Shown: positions 1 to 5,547 of the stretch, in pieces
Position numbering within the stretch: position 1 is the first letter of the stretch
Layout of the letters: each line of letters begins with the position of its first letter
Assembly: GCA_016302225.1 (NCBI GenBank)
Contig: JAEDOB010000155.1
Coordinates: 1 to 5,759, forward strand
Length of the DNA: 5,759 bases
Direction of reading: 5' to 3'
DNA from: Oscillospiraceae bacterium
Lineage (GTDB): Bacteria > Bacillota > Clostridia > Oscillospirales > Ruminococcaceae
Position numbers and translations under genes: made by a program
Notes under the pieces: model-generated
The model's database searches: none
What the model saw: the letters and a program-made list of their open reading frames with translations, nothing else
Told to the model about the DNA's origin: nothing

Positions 1-41
1 TATGCCGAGGCTCGTTAAATCGGGCTTCGGCATATTTTTTT
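1..41 (+). terminator. Intrinsic terminator of an upstream, off-window gene
   Basis: A 14-bp stem (1-14 with 21-34, two G-U pairs, otherwise perfect) closes a 6-base loop, TTAAAT, and is followed by seven T residues at 35-41. This is a textbook rho-independent terminator on the plus strand. It ends just before the smpB promoter, so smpB starts a new transcription unit. The gene it serves lies left of the window. Confidence 0.88.
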
Positions 42-51
42 GAAAAAACTA

Positions 52-80
52 TTGACAAATCCAAACACTTGTGATATAAT
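52..80 (+). promoter_or_regulatory. Sigma-A promoter with extended -10, driving smpB-ssrA
   Basis: The -35 box TTGACA (52-57) and the -10 box TATAAT (75-80) both match consensus exactly and are 17 bp apart. TG at 72-73 followed by one base adds an extended -10. Transcription should start near 86-88, giving a leader of about 30 bases before the smpB start codon. A fully consensus promoter fits a highly expressed unit such as tmRNA. Confidence 0.92.
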
Positions 81-115
81 AGGATACTACCCAAAAGATG
101 AAAGGAGTGCCGACC

Positions 116-580
116 ATGGACAAGGAAAATTTCAAAACGATTGCCGAAAACCGTCAGGTACGGCACGAATACTTTATTATCGAAAGCCTTGAAGCAGGCA
201 TTGAGCTTGTGGGTACGGAGGTCAAGTCTATCCGTCAGGGCGGGGTAAATTTGAAGGACAGCTGGTGTTCCATTGAGGACGGTGAGCTGTTCGTCAAGCA
301 GATGCACATTTCTCCCTATGACCACGGCAATATCTTCAACAAGGACCCTATGAGGACACGAAAGCTGCTTGTCCACAAAAACGAGATAATGCGGCTTTTC
401 GGCAAGGTGAAGCAGGAGGGGCTTACGCTGATACCTGTTTCCATGTACTTTAAGGGCTCCAGAGTCAAGGTTCAGGTGGGCTTGTGCAAGGGTAAAAAGC
501 TTCACGATAAGCGTGCCGATATGGCTTCCAGAGATGCCAAGCGTGAGATCGAAAGAGCCGTTAAGGAACGCAACCGGTAA
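116..580 (+). CDS. smpB: SsrA-binding protein SmpB
   Basis: This is the protein partner of tmRNA in trans-translation. It binds the tRNA-like domain of tmRNA, delivers it to ribosomes stalled on broken mRNA, and its C-terminal tail occupies the empty mRNA channel. The product is 154 residues, the usual family length. Visible signatures are NRQVRHEYFI (12-21), GTEVKSIRQG (33-42), HISPYDHGN (64-72), DPMRTRKLLVH (77-87) and GKKLHDKR (126-133), the last being the basic patch typical of SmpB. It ends in a basic, probably helical tail (134-154). The ATG at 116 is chosen because AAAGGAG (101-107) lies 8 bases upstream. An in-frame ATG at 98 would include that ribosome site within the coding region and has no site of its own. 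The TAA stop at 578-580 is separated by one base from the tmRNA, so the two are clearly cotranscribed. Confidence 0.97.
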   Translation: MDKENFKTIAENRQVRHEYFIIESLEAGIELVGTEVKSIRQGGVNLKDSWCSIEDGELFVKQMHISPYDHGNIFNKDPMRTRKLLVHKNEIMRLFGKVKQEGLTLIPVSMYFKGSRVKVQVGLCKGKKLHDKRADMASRDAKREIERAVKERNR

Positions 581-581
581 C

Positions 582-936
582 GGGGATGTAAAGGTTTCGA
601 CGGGGGTTGTGAAGTTCGATAAGCGGGCAGAGGTCGCCTCATCTCTTTAAACGGGGCAAACGTTTATAAATTTAAACGACAACTCTAATTACGAATTAGC
701 AGCTGCTTAATTGCTGCTCGTCCGGCAGAGAAGTACCGCGGTCTCTGATTCGGGCGTCGACTAGCGGTGAACGTCAGGGGAATTCGTCTGCGCTCCTCTG
801 ATGTATCAGCAGACTACCAAGCATCTGAGCCTGTCCGCCGGCGCTGATGCAAGGGAACGCAAATGACGGAATACGCCCGTAGAAGTTCGTATGGATCGGC
901 TTTCGGACAGGAGTTCGATTCTCCTCATCTCCACCA
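582..936 (+). ncRNA. ssrA: Transfer-messenger RNA (tmRNA, 10Sa RNA)
   Basis: tmRNA rescues stalled ribosomes: it acts as an alanine tRNA, then as a short mRNA that adds a degradation tag. The 5' end GGGGATG (582-588) pairs with CATCTCC (926-932, one G-U) to form the 7-bp acceptor stem, followed by A933 and an encoded CCA (934-936). The T arm is a 5-bp stem, AGGAG (909-913) with CTCCT (921-925), around the loop TTCGATT. GGTTTCGACGGGG near 593-605 is the conserved D-loop region. TAAACG (648-653) can pair with CGTTTA (661-666) in the first pseudoknot region. AGCAGC (698-703) pairs with GCTGCT (713-718), placing the tag stop codon in a loop as in other tmRNAs. The length of 355 bases is normal. 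The one-piece form is seen, with no permutation. The 5' end must be cut from the smpB transcript, presumably by RNase P. Confidence 0.97.
678..710 (+). other. ssrA: tmRNA tag-peptide reading frame, A + DNSNYELAAA, stop TAA
   Basis: The frame GAC AAC TCT AAT TAC GAA TTA GCA GCT GCT TAA encodes DNSNYELAAA. Alanine carried by the charged tmRNA adds the first residue, giving ADNSNYELAAA. GAC at 678 is chosen as the resume codon because it follows TAAAC (673-677). That places U at -5, A at -4 and a pyrimidine at -1, as in the E. coli context UAGUC before its resume codon. Starting one codon earlier (AAC) fits this context less well. The C-terminal hydrophobic Leu-Ala-Ala-Ala end is a protease-targeting signal, expected to be read by ClpXP-type enzymes; most tags end Leu-Ala-Ala. 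Confidence 0.85.
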
Positions 937-941
937 TTTAT

Positions 942-987
942 AAAATGCCTATTTTACACAAACCACGTAGAATAGGCGTTTTCTTTA
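942..987 (+). terminator. Intrinsic terminator after ssrA
   Basis: Bases 942-957 pair with 967-982 in an almost unbroken 16-bp stem (two G-U pairs) around the 9-base loop ACAAACCAC, with the T-rich run TTTTCTTT at 979-986. It begins 5 bases after the tmRNA CCA end, so the precursor needs only a short 3' trim. It closes the smpB-ssrA unit. Confidence 0.9.
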
Positions 988-1176
988 TTGCCTTGAGGTT
1001 TAGGAAACACCCATTGATCGGTATTTCCTTAGAAAATAACAAAAATTGCGAAATATGAAACGCAAAAACCGTCCCAGAGTTTATGTATTTCCTCGATTCG
1101 GACGGATATATCCCCACATTTCGTGAGAGAAGCAGAAAATATTTTTCAGCTGAGATTTTGAAAAGAGGTCTTTAAC
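988..1176. other. Intergenic stretch without an identified gene
   Basis: This gap separates the ssrA terminator from the EamA gene. I see no convincing promoter: TTGATC at 1014-1019 has only a poor -10 partner (TAACAA, 1037-1042). Two small inverted repeats are present, AGGAAA with TTTCCT around 1002-1029, and CCGTCC (1069-1074) with GGACGG (1100-1105) around a 25-base loop. Neither is followed by a T run. The promoter of the next gene presumably lies here but cannot be placed. Confidence 0.4.
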
Positions 1177-1590
1177 GTGTGGCTGTTATATGCAGCATTG
1201 TCCGCATTATTTGCGGCGCTTACCACAATATTTGCGAAAATCGGCGTTGACAAGGTGGATTCCACCCTTGCCACCGCCATACGAACTGTTGTTGTCCTTG
1301 CGGCGGCATGGGGAATGGTCTTTATAGCGGGAAAGCAGCGGGGTATAGCCGACATTGACCGAAAAAGCTGGATTTTCCTCGTTCTTTCGGGACTTGCCAC
1401 GGGCATTTCATGGCTCTGCTACTACAAGGCACTGCAAAACGCACCCGCTTCAAAGGTCGCTCCCGTGGACAAATTCAGCCTCGTTATTACCATGATACTG
1501 TCCTTTGTCGTCCTGAAGGAGCAGCTTTCCGTCAAGGACATAATAGGTGCTTTGCTGATAACTGCGGGCACGCTGGTCATCATATTGTAA
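1177..1590 (+). CDS. Half-size EamA/DMT family membrane protein
   Basis: A 137-residue hydrophobic protein with a single EamA-type domain from the drug/metabolite transporter superfamily. About five membrane segments can be read at residues 2-21, 31-51, 64-84, 98-113 and 120-137. Family-like stretches are DSTLATAIRT (28-37), the segment around WLCYYKALQNAPASKVAPVD (79-98) and the C-terminal IIGALLITAGTLVII (122-136). Full-length members carry two such domains (about 300 residues), so this one probably acts as a dimer; that is known for small relatives and inferred here. The substrate cannot be told from the sequence. The start is GTG, supported by AAAAGAGG (1161-1168) 8 bases upstream; there is no ATG alternative near the N-terminal membrane segment. 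It appears to be a single-gene unit. The family call is firm, the transport role probable. Confidence 0.9.
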   Translation: MWLLYAALSALFAALTTIFAKIGVDKVDSTLATAIRTVVVLAAAWGMVFIAGKQRGIADIDRKSWIFLVLSGLATGISWLCYYKALQNAPASKVAPVDKFSLVITMILSFVVLKEQLSVKDIIGALLITAGTLVIIL

Positions 1591-1595
1591 GCGAA

Positions 1596-1649
1596 AAAAG
1601 CAATTTTCGGCGATAATAAAAAAAATCGAAAAATGTGTTGCTTTTCTTT
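1596..1649 (+). terminator. Imperfect hairpin, candidate terminator of the EamA gene
   Basis: The left arm AAAAGCAATTTTCG (1596-1609) pairs fully with CGAAAA (1627-1632) and TTGCTTTT (1638-1645), interrupted only by a 5-base bulge, ATGTG. TTTTCTTTAATTT follows. The stem is A-U rich and the loop is 17 bases, so it would be weaker than the other terminators here. Its right arm contains the -35 box of the next promoter. Confidence 0.5.
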
Positions 1650-1666
1650 AATTTATATGGTATAAT
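1638..1666 (+). promoter_or_regulatory. Sigma-A promoter with extended -10 for the 329-residue protein gene
   Basis: The -35 box TTGCTT (1638-1643) and a perfect -10 box TATAAT (1661-1666) are 17 bp apart, with TG at 1658-1659 forming an extended -10. Transcription should start near 1673, leaving a leader of about 79 bases. That leader can form CTGCG (1685-1689) or TGCG (1698-1701) against CGCAG (1708-1712), and holds a small palindrome CATATTTAATATG (1718-1730). Confidence 0.8.
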
Positions 1667-1751
1667 AATATTGTTTATAGGTTTCTGCGGGCAATTGTGC
1701 GTATTTTCGCAGTAATCCATATTTAATATGAAATTTTCTGGAGGAATTTAA

Positions 1752-2741
1752 ATGTCATATCCACTGATAGCACCCGATTTCTATAAAGAATATACCGAAA
1801 GCTGGGACAGGGAAAAGGACGGCGATATTCCCTGCGAGATAATCTTTACCCCCGCAGCAGCCGAGTATGTTTTCACCCTCAATAACGTTGATACCGTTAT
1901 GAGATTGATGGCTCATAAGGAAAAGCTTACTTTCCAGATGTACAATCTCAAGCCCGACCCTGAGCGTGATGCCGCTTACGAAAAGCAGAACAAGGAAAAG
2001 CTTGCGCTGTTCCCGCTTCTCCAGTATTACTGGCCCCTTAAAACGCTGATGATGAACATTCTCCAGCGTCGAGAAGCAGCCTTTGAAAAGAGAATGCTGG
2101 TGCTGAACTACGCTATCAAGGCAGTTCAGGAGATCATTGACAGAAATCAGGCTGAGGCTATTCCTGCGTTCGTTTCTCAGTTTATCGCAAGAGAGGATTA
2201 CAGCGACGTTCTGGCATATTTTGCCGAGCTGCGTCCCGCACTTGATTACAGCATGAACGACGGTCTGTCCCTTTTGGATATTTTCAACACAAATCCGCAG
2301 TTTGGCGAGATAATGAACACCATCTACGCTAACCTCGGTATTGACAGATCCAAGGAGGCTACCAAGGAGGACATCGAAAGACACGTCAAGAACTATTTCG
2401 AGCTGAAAAAGTCCTTCTATACGGGCTTTATGAAGGGCAGAGAGCATTATATCGAGAACATTATGGTCAACTACCTCTGGTCGCTGTCCATGCCCTTTGC
2501 GGATCCTTCCATTTCCGTATGGGACAACTATGTGTTCTACTGCGCACTTTACAACGCTATCAAGGTAATGCTGACCTGCTATATGAAGGACAAGGACGAT
2601 TCCGACTTTGCCTATGCGGTCGCTATGTTCTCCTATCAGTTCCACAACACTCCCAGAGAAATTGTCAGGGAAGTTGTTAAGATCATCAAGGACGCAGGCG
2701 AGGGCAACAACGGCGATATGGCTATGCTGGTTCTTGGCTGA
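1752..2741 (+). CDS. Protein of unknown function, possibly a cysteine-poor FliB-like protein
   Basis: A 329-residue soluble, mostly helical protein without a signal peptide or membrane segment. I do not recognise it with certainty. Three stretches resemble, from memory, the FliB lysine-N-methylase family: PLIAPDFYKEYTESW at the N-terminus (4-18); ILQRREAAFEKRMLVLNYAI (103-122); and, in the C-terminal third, ENIMVNYLWSLSMPF (235-249) followed by WDNYVFYCALYNAIKVML (257-274). FliB proteins carry a CxxxxCxxxCC-type cluster right after the N-terminal tyrosine-rich motif. Here that place has no such cluster; the only cysteines are C28, C264 and C276. If related, it has lost the likely metal site and may be structural or regulatory. 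No flagellar or flagellin gene is nearby. The start is supported by GGAGG (1740-1744) 7 bases upstream. It has its own promoter and a strong terminator, so it is monocistronic. It is a real gene: codon use matches its neighbours. Confidence 0.85.
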   Translation: MSYPLIAPDFYKEYTESWDREKDGDIPCEIIFTPAAAEYVFTLNNVDTVMRLMAHKEKLTFQMYNLKPDPERDAAYEKQNKEKLALFPLLQYYWPLKTLMMNILQRREAAFEKRMLVLNYAIKAVQEIIDRNQAEAIPAFVSQFIAREDYSDVLAYFAELRPALDYSMNDGLSLLDIFNTNPQFGEIMNTIYANLGIDRSKEATKEDIERHVKNYFELKKSFYTGFMKGREHYIENIMVNYLWSLSMPFADPSISVWDNYVFYCALYNAIKVMLTCYMKDKDDSDFAYAVAMFSYQFHNTPREIVREVVKIIKDAGEGNNGDMAMLVLG

Positions 2742-2764
2742 TTTTCGGTTTTCGTAAATAACAC

Positions 2765-2800
2765 AAAGTGCCGTTCCGAATGGGGGACGGCACTTTTTTT
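2765..2800. terminator. Convergent, probably bidirectional terminator
   Basis: A 13-bp stem (2765-2777 with 2784-2796, one G-U) around a 6-base loop, followed by a T run (2794-2800) on the plus strand. It ends the 329-residue protein gene. The malic enzyme stop codon (2799-2801) on the other strand lies inside this T run, and the hairpin comes directly after it. Beyond the hairpin the minus strand reads GTGTTATTTACG, moderately T-rich. One element probably serves both converging genes. Confidence 0.88.
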
Positions 2801-3953
2801 AATGCTTGTAAGCCTCCGTGACCGCCTTTGCCACTGCCTTTGCAACGCCTTTATCAAGGGGATCGGGGATAATTCGGTCGGGGGACAGCTCCTTTTCGGG
2901 GATATACGATGCGATCGCATAGGCAGCGGCGGACTTCATCTCCTCGGTTATCTCCTTCGCACGGACGTCCAGCGCACCTCGGAATATCCCGGGGAAAGCA
3001 AGGAGATTATTTATCTGATTGGGAAAATCGCTCCGTCCCGTGCCAACAATTGAAGCACCCGCCGCCTTTGCAGCATGGGGCATTATCTCGGGTCGGGGGT
3101 TTGCCAGCGCAAAAATTATGGGCTTTTCCGCCATGGAACGCACCATTTCTTCGGTCAGACAATCGGGGGAGGAAACGCCGATAAACAGGTCGGCACCCTT
3201 TAAGACGTCCTCCAATGTTCCGCTTTTCCTGTGAAGGTTTGTCAACTCGGCGATGTCGGATTTTTGGCTGTTCAGACCGTTTCTGCCCTTGTAGATAGCA
3301 CCTGTTCGGTCGCAGATGATAATATCCTTCAGTCCCGCAGACCTAAGCAGACGTGCTATGGCAAGTCCCGCAGCACCTGCGCCGTTGATGACTGCTTTTG
3401 TTTTGGAAATGGTTCGGTTTGTTAGCTTCAGCGCATTTATGAGGGCGGCAAGAACGACTATTGCCGTGCCGTGCTGGTCGTCGTGGAAAACGGGAATATG
3501 GCAGCATTCCTTTAGCTTTTCTTCAATTTCAAAGCAGCGGGGAGCGGAAATGTCCTCCAGATTTATGCCGCCGAAGCTGCCCGAAATGAGTTTGACGGTG
3601 TTCACTATCTCGTCAACATTCTGCGATTTTATGCAGATAGGGAAAGCGTCCACATCGGCAAAATGCTTGAACAGGGCGCATTTTCCCTCCATTACGGGCA
3701 TGGCGGCTTCGGGACCGATGTCGCCCAGACCGAGTACAGCCGTTCCGTCGGTGACAACGGCAACGAGGTTTGAACGGGCAGTCAGTTCAAAGCTTTTTTC
3801 GGGGTCACGGTTTATTTCAAGACATGGCTCGGCAACTCCGGGGGTGTAGGCAAGGGCAAGGTCGTCACGGGTTTCAAGGGGAATTTTGCATTCTATCCCA
3901 ATTTTGCCCCGCCATTCATAGTGCTTTTTCAGAGATTTTTCGGAATAATTCAT
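2799..3953 (-). CDS. Malic enzyme (malate to pyruvate and CO2), short bacterial form
   Basis: It oxidatively decarboxylates L-malate to pyruvate with reduction of NAD or NADP in the cytoplasm, needing Mg2+ or Mn2+. The 384-residue length matches the short, MaeB-type form without a phosphotransacetylase domain. The N-terminal malic domain shows the catalytic Tyr36 in YTPGVAEPC, the catalytic Lys91 in EGKCALFKHF, metal ligands E133-D134 (NLEDISAP), and D158-D159 in FHDDQHGTA. The C-terminal NAD-binding domain has GAGAAG (191-196), an acidic D215 in ICDRTG, FALANPRPE (281-289), and GRSDFPNQINN (306-316). D215 suggests NAD but is common in both types, so the cofactor is left open. ATG at 3953 is chosen: AAAGGA lies 8 bases upstream on that strand, whereas extension to a TTG at 4031 would run back through a terminator. 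The upstream gap holds metY's terminator and no convincing promoter, so expression may rely on a weak promoter or on readthrough. Confidence 0.96.
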   Translation of the reverse strand: MNYSEKSLKKHYEWRGKIGIECKIPLETRDDLALAYTPGVAEPCLEINRDPEKSFELTARSNLVAVVTDGTAVLGLGDIGPEAAMPVMEGKCALFKHFADVDAFPICIKSQNVDEIVNTVKLISGSFGGINLEDISAPRCFEIEEKLKECCHIPVFHDDQHGTAIVVLAALINALKLTNRTISKTKAVINGAGAAGLAIARLLRSAGLKDIIICDRTGAIYKGRNGLNSQKSDIAELTNLHRKSGTLEDVLKGADLFIGVSSPDCLTEEMVRSMAEKPIIFALANPRPEIMPHAAKAAGASIVGTGRSDFPNQINNLLAFPGIFRGALDVRAKEITEEMKSAAAYAIASYIPEKELSPDRIIPDPLDKGVAKAVAKAVTEAYKH

Positions 3954-4012
3954 AGACGGTTTCCTTTCGCTTTTTTCCCTTAGTGTGTTCCGAAAATCCC
4001 GTAATATTCCAC

Positions 4013-4055
4013 AAAAAAAATCCTCAGACAATTTTACGAAAAACTGTCTGAGGAT
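4013..4055 (-). terminator. Intrinsic terminator of metY
   Basis: Read on the minus strand, an 11-bp perfect stem (4045-4055 with 4020-4030) is extended by four inner A-U pairs around the loop ACGA, and is followed by eight T residues (complement of 4013-4020). It lies 18 bases after the metY stop. It separates metY from the malic enzyme gene, which has the same orientation and begins about 60 bases further on. Confidence 0.9.
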
Positions 4056-4072
4056 AAATATATTATGATTTA

Positions 4073-5368
4073 TCAGATAGCCTTAAAAGCTTCCTCCAGG
4101 TCGAAGATAATATCGTCGATATGCTCCGTACCGATGGAAAGTCTGATGGTGTTGGGCTTGATACCCTGTTCCTCCAGCTCTGCGCCGTTCAGCTGAGAAT
4201 GTGTTGTGGAAGCGGGGTGGATAGCCAGAGATTTTACGTCTGCAACATTAGCCAGCAGGGAGAAAATTTGCAGATTGTCGATGAACTTCTTTGCTTCTTC
4301 CTCGCCGCCCTTTATCTCAAAGGTGAAGATGGAACCGCCGCCGTTCGGGAAATATTTGTCGTAAAGCTCCTTCTGTCTGCCTGTTGCCAGCGAGGGGTGA
4401 TTTACCTTTTCCACCTTGGGGTGATTATTCAGGAAATTAACCACCTTGAGGGCATTTTCAACGTGTCTTTCAACTCTCAAAGACAGAGTTTCCAGACCCT
4501 GCAGGAAGATAAATGCGTGGAAGGGGGACAGGGTCGCACCCGTATCTCTCAGCAGGATAGCCCTTATCTTTGTAACGAATGCTGCGGGACCTACTGCCTT
4601 TGTGAAGCTTACGCCGTGATAGCTGGGATTGGGCTCGGTGAGAGCGGGGAACTTTCCGCTTGCCTCCCAGTCAAACTTGCCGCTGTCCACGATAACGCCG
4701 CCGATAGCTGTGCCATGTCCGCCGATGAACTTGGTTGCGGAATGAACAACGATGTCTGCGCCGTACTCAATAGGTCTGATAAGGTAGGGAGTGCCGAAGG
4801 TGTTGTCCACTACCAGAGGTATCTTGTGCTTGTGGGCAATATTTGCAAGCTTCTCAATGTCGATTACATTGGAGTTGGGATTGCCCAAAGTTTCGATGTA
4901 AAGAGCCTTTGTGTTCTCCTTGATAGCGTTTTCGAATGCGGCTTCATCGTCGGGTTCAACGAAGGTGGTGGTGATGCCGTAATCGGGAAGGGTGTGTTCA
5001 AGCAGATTGTATGTACCGCCGTAAATGGTCTTTGCGGCAACGATATGGTCGCCTGCCTTTGCCAGATTCTGGATAGTGTAGGCGATAGCGGCAGCACCCG
5101 AAGCGGTCGCCAGAGCAGCAACGCCGCCTTCAAGAGCAGCAATTCTCTGCTCGAAAATGTCCTGTGTGGGGTTGGTAAGTCTGCCGTAGATGTTGCCTGC
5201 GTCCTTCAAGGCAAATCTGTCGGCGGCGTGCTGAGAGTTGTGGAAAACAAATGAAGTGCTGGCATAAATGGGGACAGCTCTTGCGTCGGTAACGGGGTCT
5301 GCATTTTCCTGTCCTATGTGAAGCTGCTTGGTTTCAAATTTAAGGTTTCTTCCTGTAAAATCGCTCAT
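4073..5368 (-). CDS. metY: O-acetylhomoserine aminocarboxypropyltransferase (sulfhydrylase)
   Basis: A PLP enzyme of the Cys/Met metabolism family that condenses O-acetylhomoserine with sulfide to give homocysteine and acetate, the direct sulfhydrylation route to methionine. The 431-residue length is typical of MetY and longer than the roughly 380-400 of MetB/MetC relatives. The PLP lysine is K213 in VHSATKFIGGHGT, with D188 of VVDNTF holding the pyridine nitrogen. YGRLTNPT (61-68) is the phosphate-binding loop reached from the neighbouring subunit, Y116 of TIYGGT stacks on the ring, and R409 in NTIRLSIG binds the substrate carboxylate. Residue roles come from the family. O-succinylhomoserine use cannot be excluded. 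ATG at 5368 is chosen because AAAGGGAG lies 7 bases upstream; a TTG at 5401 would include that site in the coding region. It is transcribed alone from 5434-5462 and ends at the hairpin 4013-4055. Repeats over the promoter suggest repressor control. Confidence 0.96.
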   Translation of the reverse strand: MSDFTGRNLKFETKQLHIGQENADPVTDARAVPIYASTSFVFHNSQHAADRFALKDAGNIYGRLTNPTQDIFEQRIAALEGGVAALATASGAAAIAYTIQNLAKAGDHIVAAKTIYGGTYNLLEHTLPDYGITTTFVEPDDEAAFENAIKENTKALYIETLGNPNSNVIDIEKLANIAHKHKIPLVVDNTFGTPYLIRPIEYGADIVVHSATKFIGGHGTAIGGVIVDSGKFDWEASGKFPALTEPNPSYHGVSFTKAVGPAAFVTKIRAILLRDTGATLSPFHAFIFLQGLETLSLRVERHVENALKVVNFLNNHPKVEKVNHPSLATGRQKELYDKYFPNGGGSIFTFEIKGGEEEAKKFIDNLQIFSLLANVADVKSLAIHPASTTHSQLNGAELEEQGIKPNTIRLSIGTEHIDDIIFDLEEAFKAI

Positions 5369-5388
5369 ATTATTACTCCCTTTCGGTT

Positions 5389-5468
5389 TTAGTATAATCA
5401 ACCTATTTGGTTGGTAGGAATTAGCTTGTTATTATAATAACCTATAAATACTAGTTTGTCAATAGGTT
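5389..5468. repeat. ACCTAT repeat cluster over the metY promoter, candidate operator
   Basis: Two imperfect direct copies lie 40 bp apart: TTAGTATAATCAACCTAT (5389-5406) and TTATTATAATAACCTAT (5429-5445). The second copy's AACCTAT (5439-5445) also forms a 7-bp inverted repeat with ATAGGTT (5462-5468), spanning the space between -35 and -10. The first copy overlaps two smaller inverted repeats, CAACC (5399-5403) with GGTTG (5409-5413), and CCTA (5402-5405) with TAGG (5415-5418). The position over the promoter and start point suits a repressor. An Rrf2-type sulfur regulator such as CymR is a possible candidate; that is inference only. Confidence 0.6.
5434..5462 (-). promoter_or_regulatory. Sigma-A promoter of metY
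   Basis: On the minus strand a perfect -35 TTGACA (5457-5462) is followed after 17 bp by TATTAT (5434-5439). A TATAAT (5431-5436) overlaps it with a 20-bp spacer and is less likely. The start point would be near 5427, leaving about 59 leader bases, too short for a SAM riboswitch or T-box. Control is therefore more likely at the DNA level. Confidence 0.85.
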
Positions 5469-5514
5469 TTATCTGGTTTTGGATATTTTTATAAATTATA
5501 CTTGGAAATCAAGC

Positions 5515-5531
5515 CGATATTGAGCGATATT
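5515..5531. repeat. Tandem CGATATT pair upstream of the plus-strand promoter
   Basis: CGATATT occurs at 5515-5521 and again at 5525-5531, exactly 10 bp apart, one helical turn, about 16 bp upstream of the -35 box at 5548. The spacing would suit an activator or repressor half-site pair. In A+T-rich DNA this may be chance. Confidence 0.3.
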
Positions 5532-5547
5532 AACAAAAATCGACAGA

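Noticed and set aside
98..115. Upstream in-frame ATG as the smpB start
   Set aside because: It has no ribosome site of its own and its coding region would contain the AAAGGAG that serves the ATG at 116.
905..936. A separate tRNA ending in CCA
   Set aside because: The TTCGATT arm and CCA end belong to the tmRNA: the acceptor strand pairs with 582-588, not with a nearby tRNA 5' end.
1755..2645. Long open frame of 296 codons opposite the 329-residue protein
   Set aside because: It is an antisense shadow: no ribosome site or promoter, and low-complexity, family-free translation. The plus strand has promoter, ribosome site and terminator.
3954..4031. N-terminal extension of malic enzyme from a TTG at 4031
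   Set aside because: It would start within the metY terminator hairpin and has no ribosome site. The ATG at 3953 has one and gives the family's N-terminus.
4121..5254. Open frame of 377 codons opposite metY
   Set aside because: It is antisense to a clearly identified PLP enzyme; its translation is rich in Cys, Gly and Val and matches no family I know.
5369..5401. N-terminal extension of metY from a TTG at 5401
   Set aside because: It would include the AAAGGGAG ribosome site as coding sequence; the ATG at 5368 starts a typical MetY N-terminus.
5369..5427. SAM riboswitch or T-box in the metY leader
   Set aside because: The predicted leader is only about 59 bases, and none of the conserved motifs of either class is visible.
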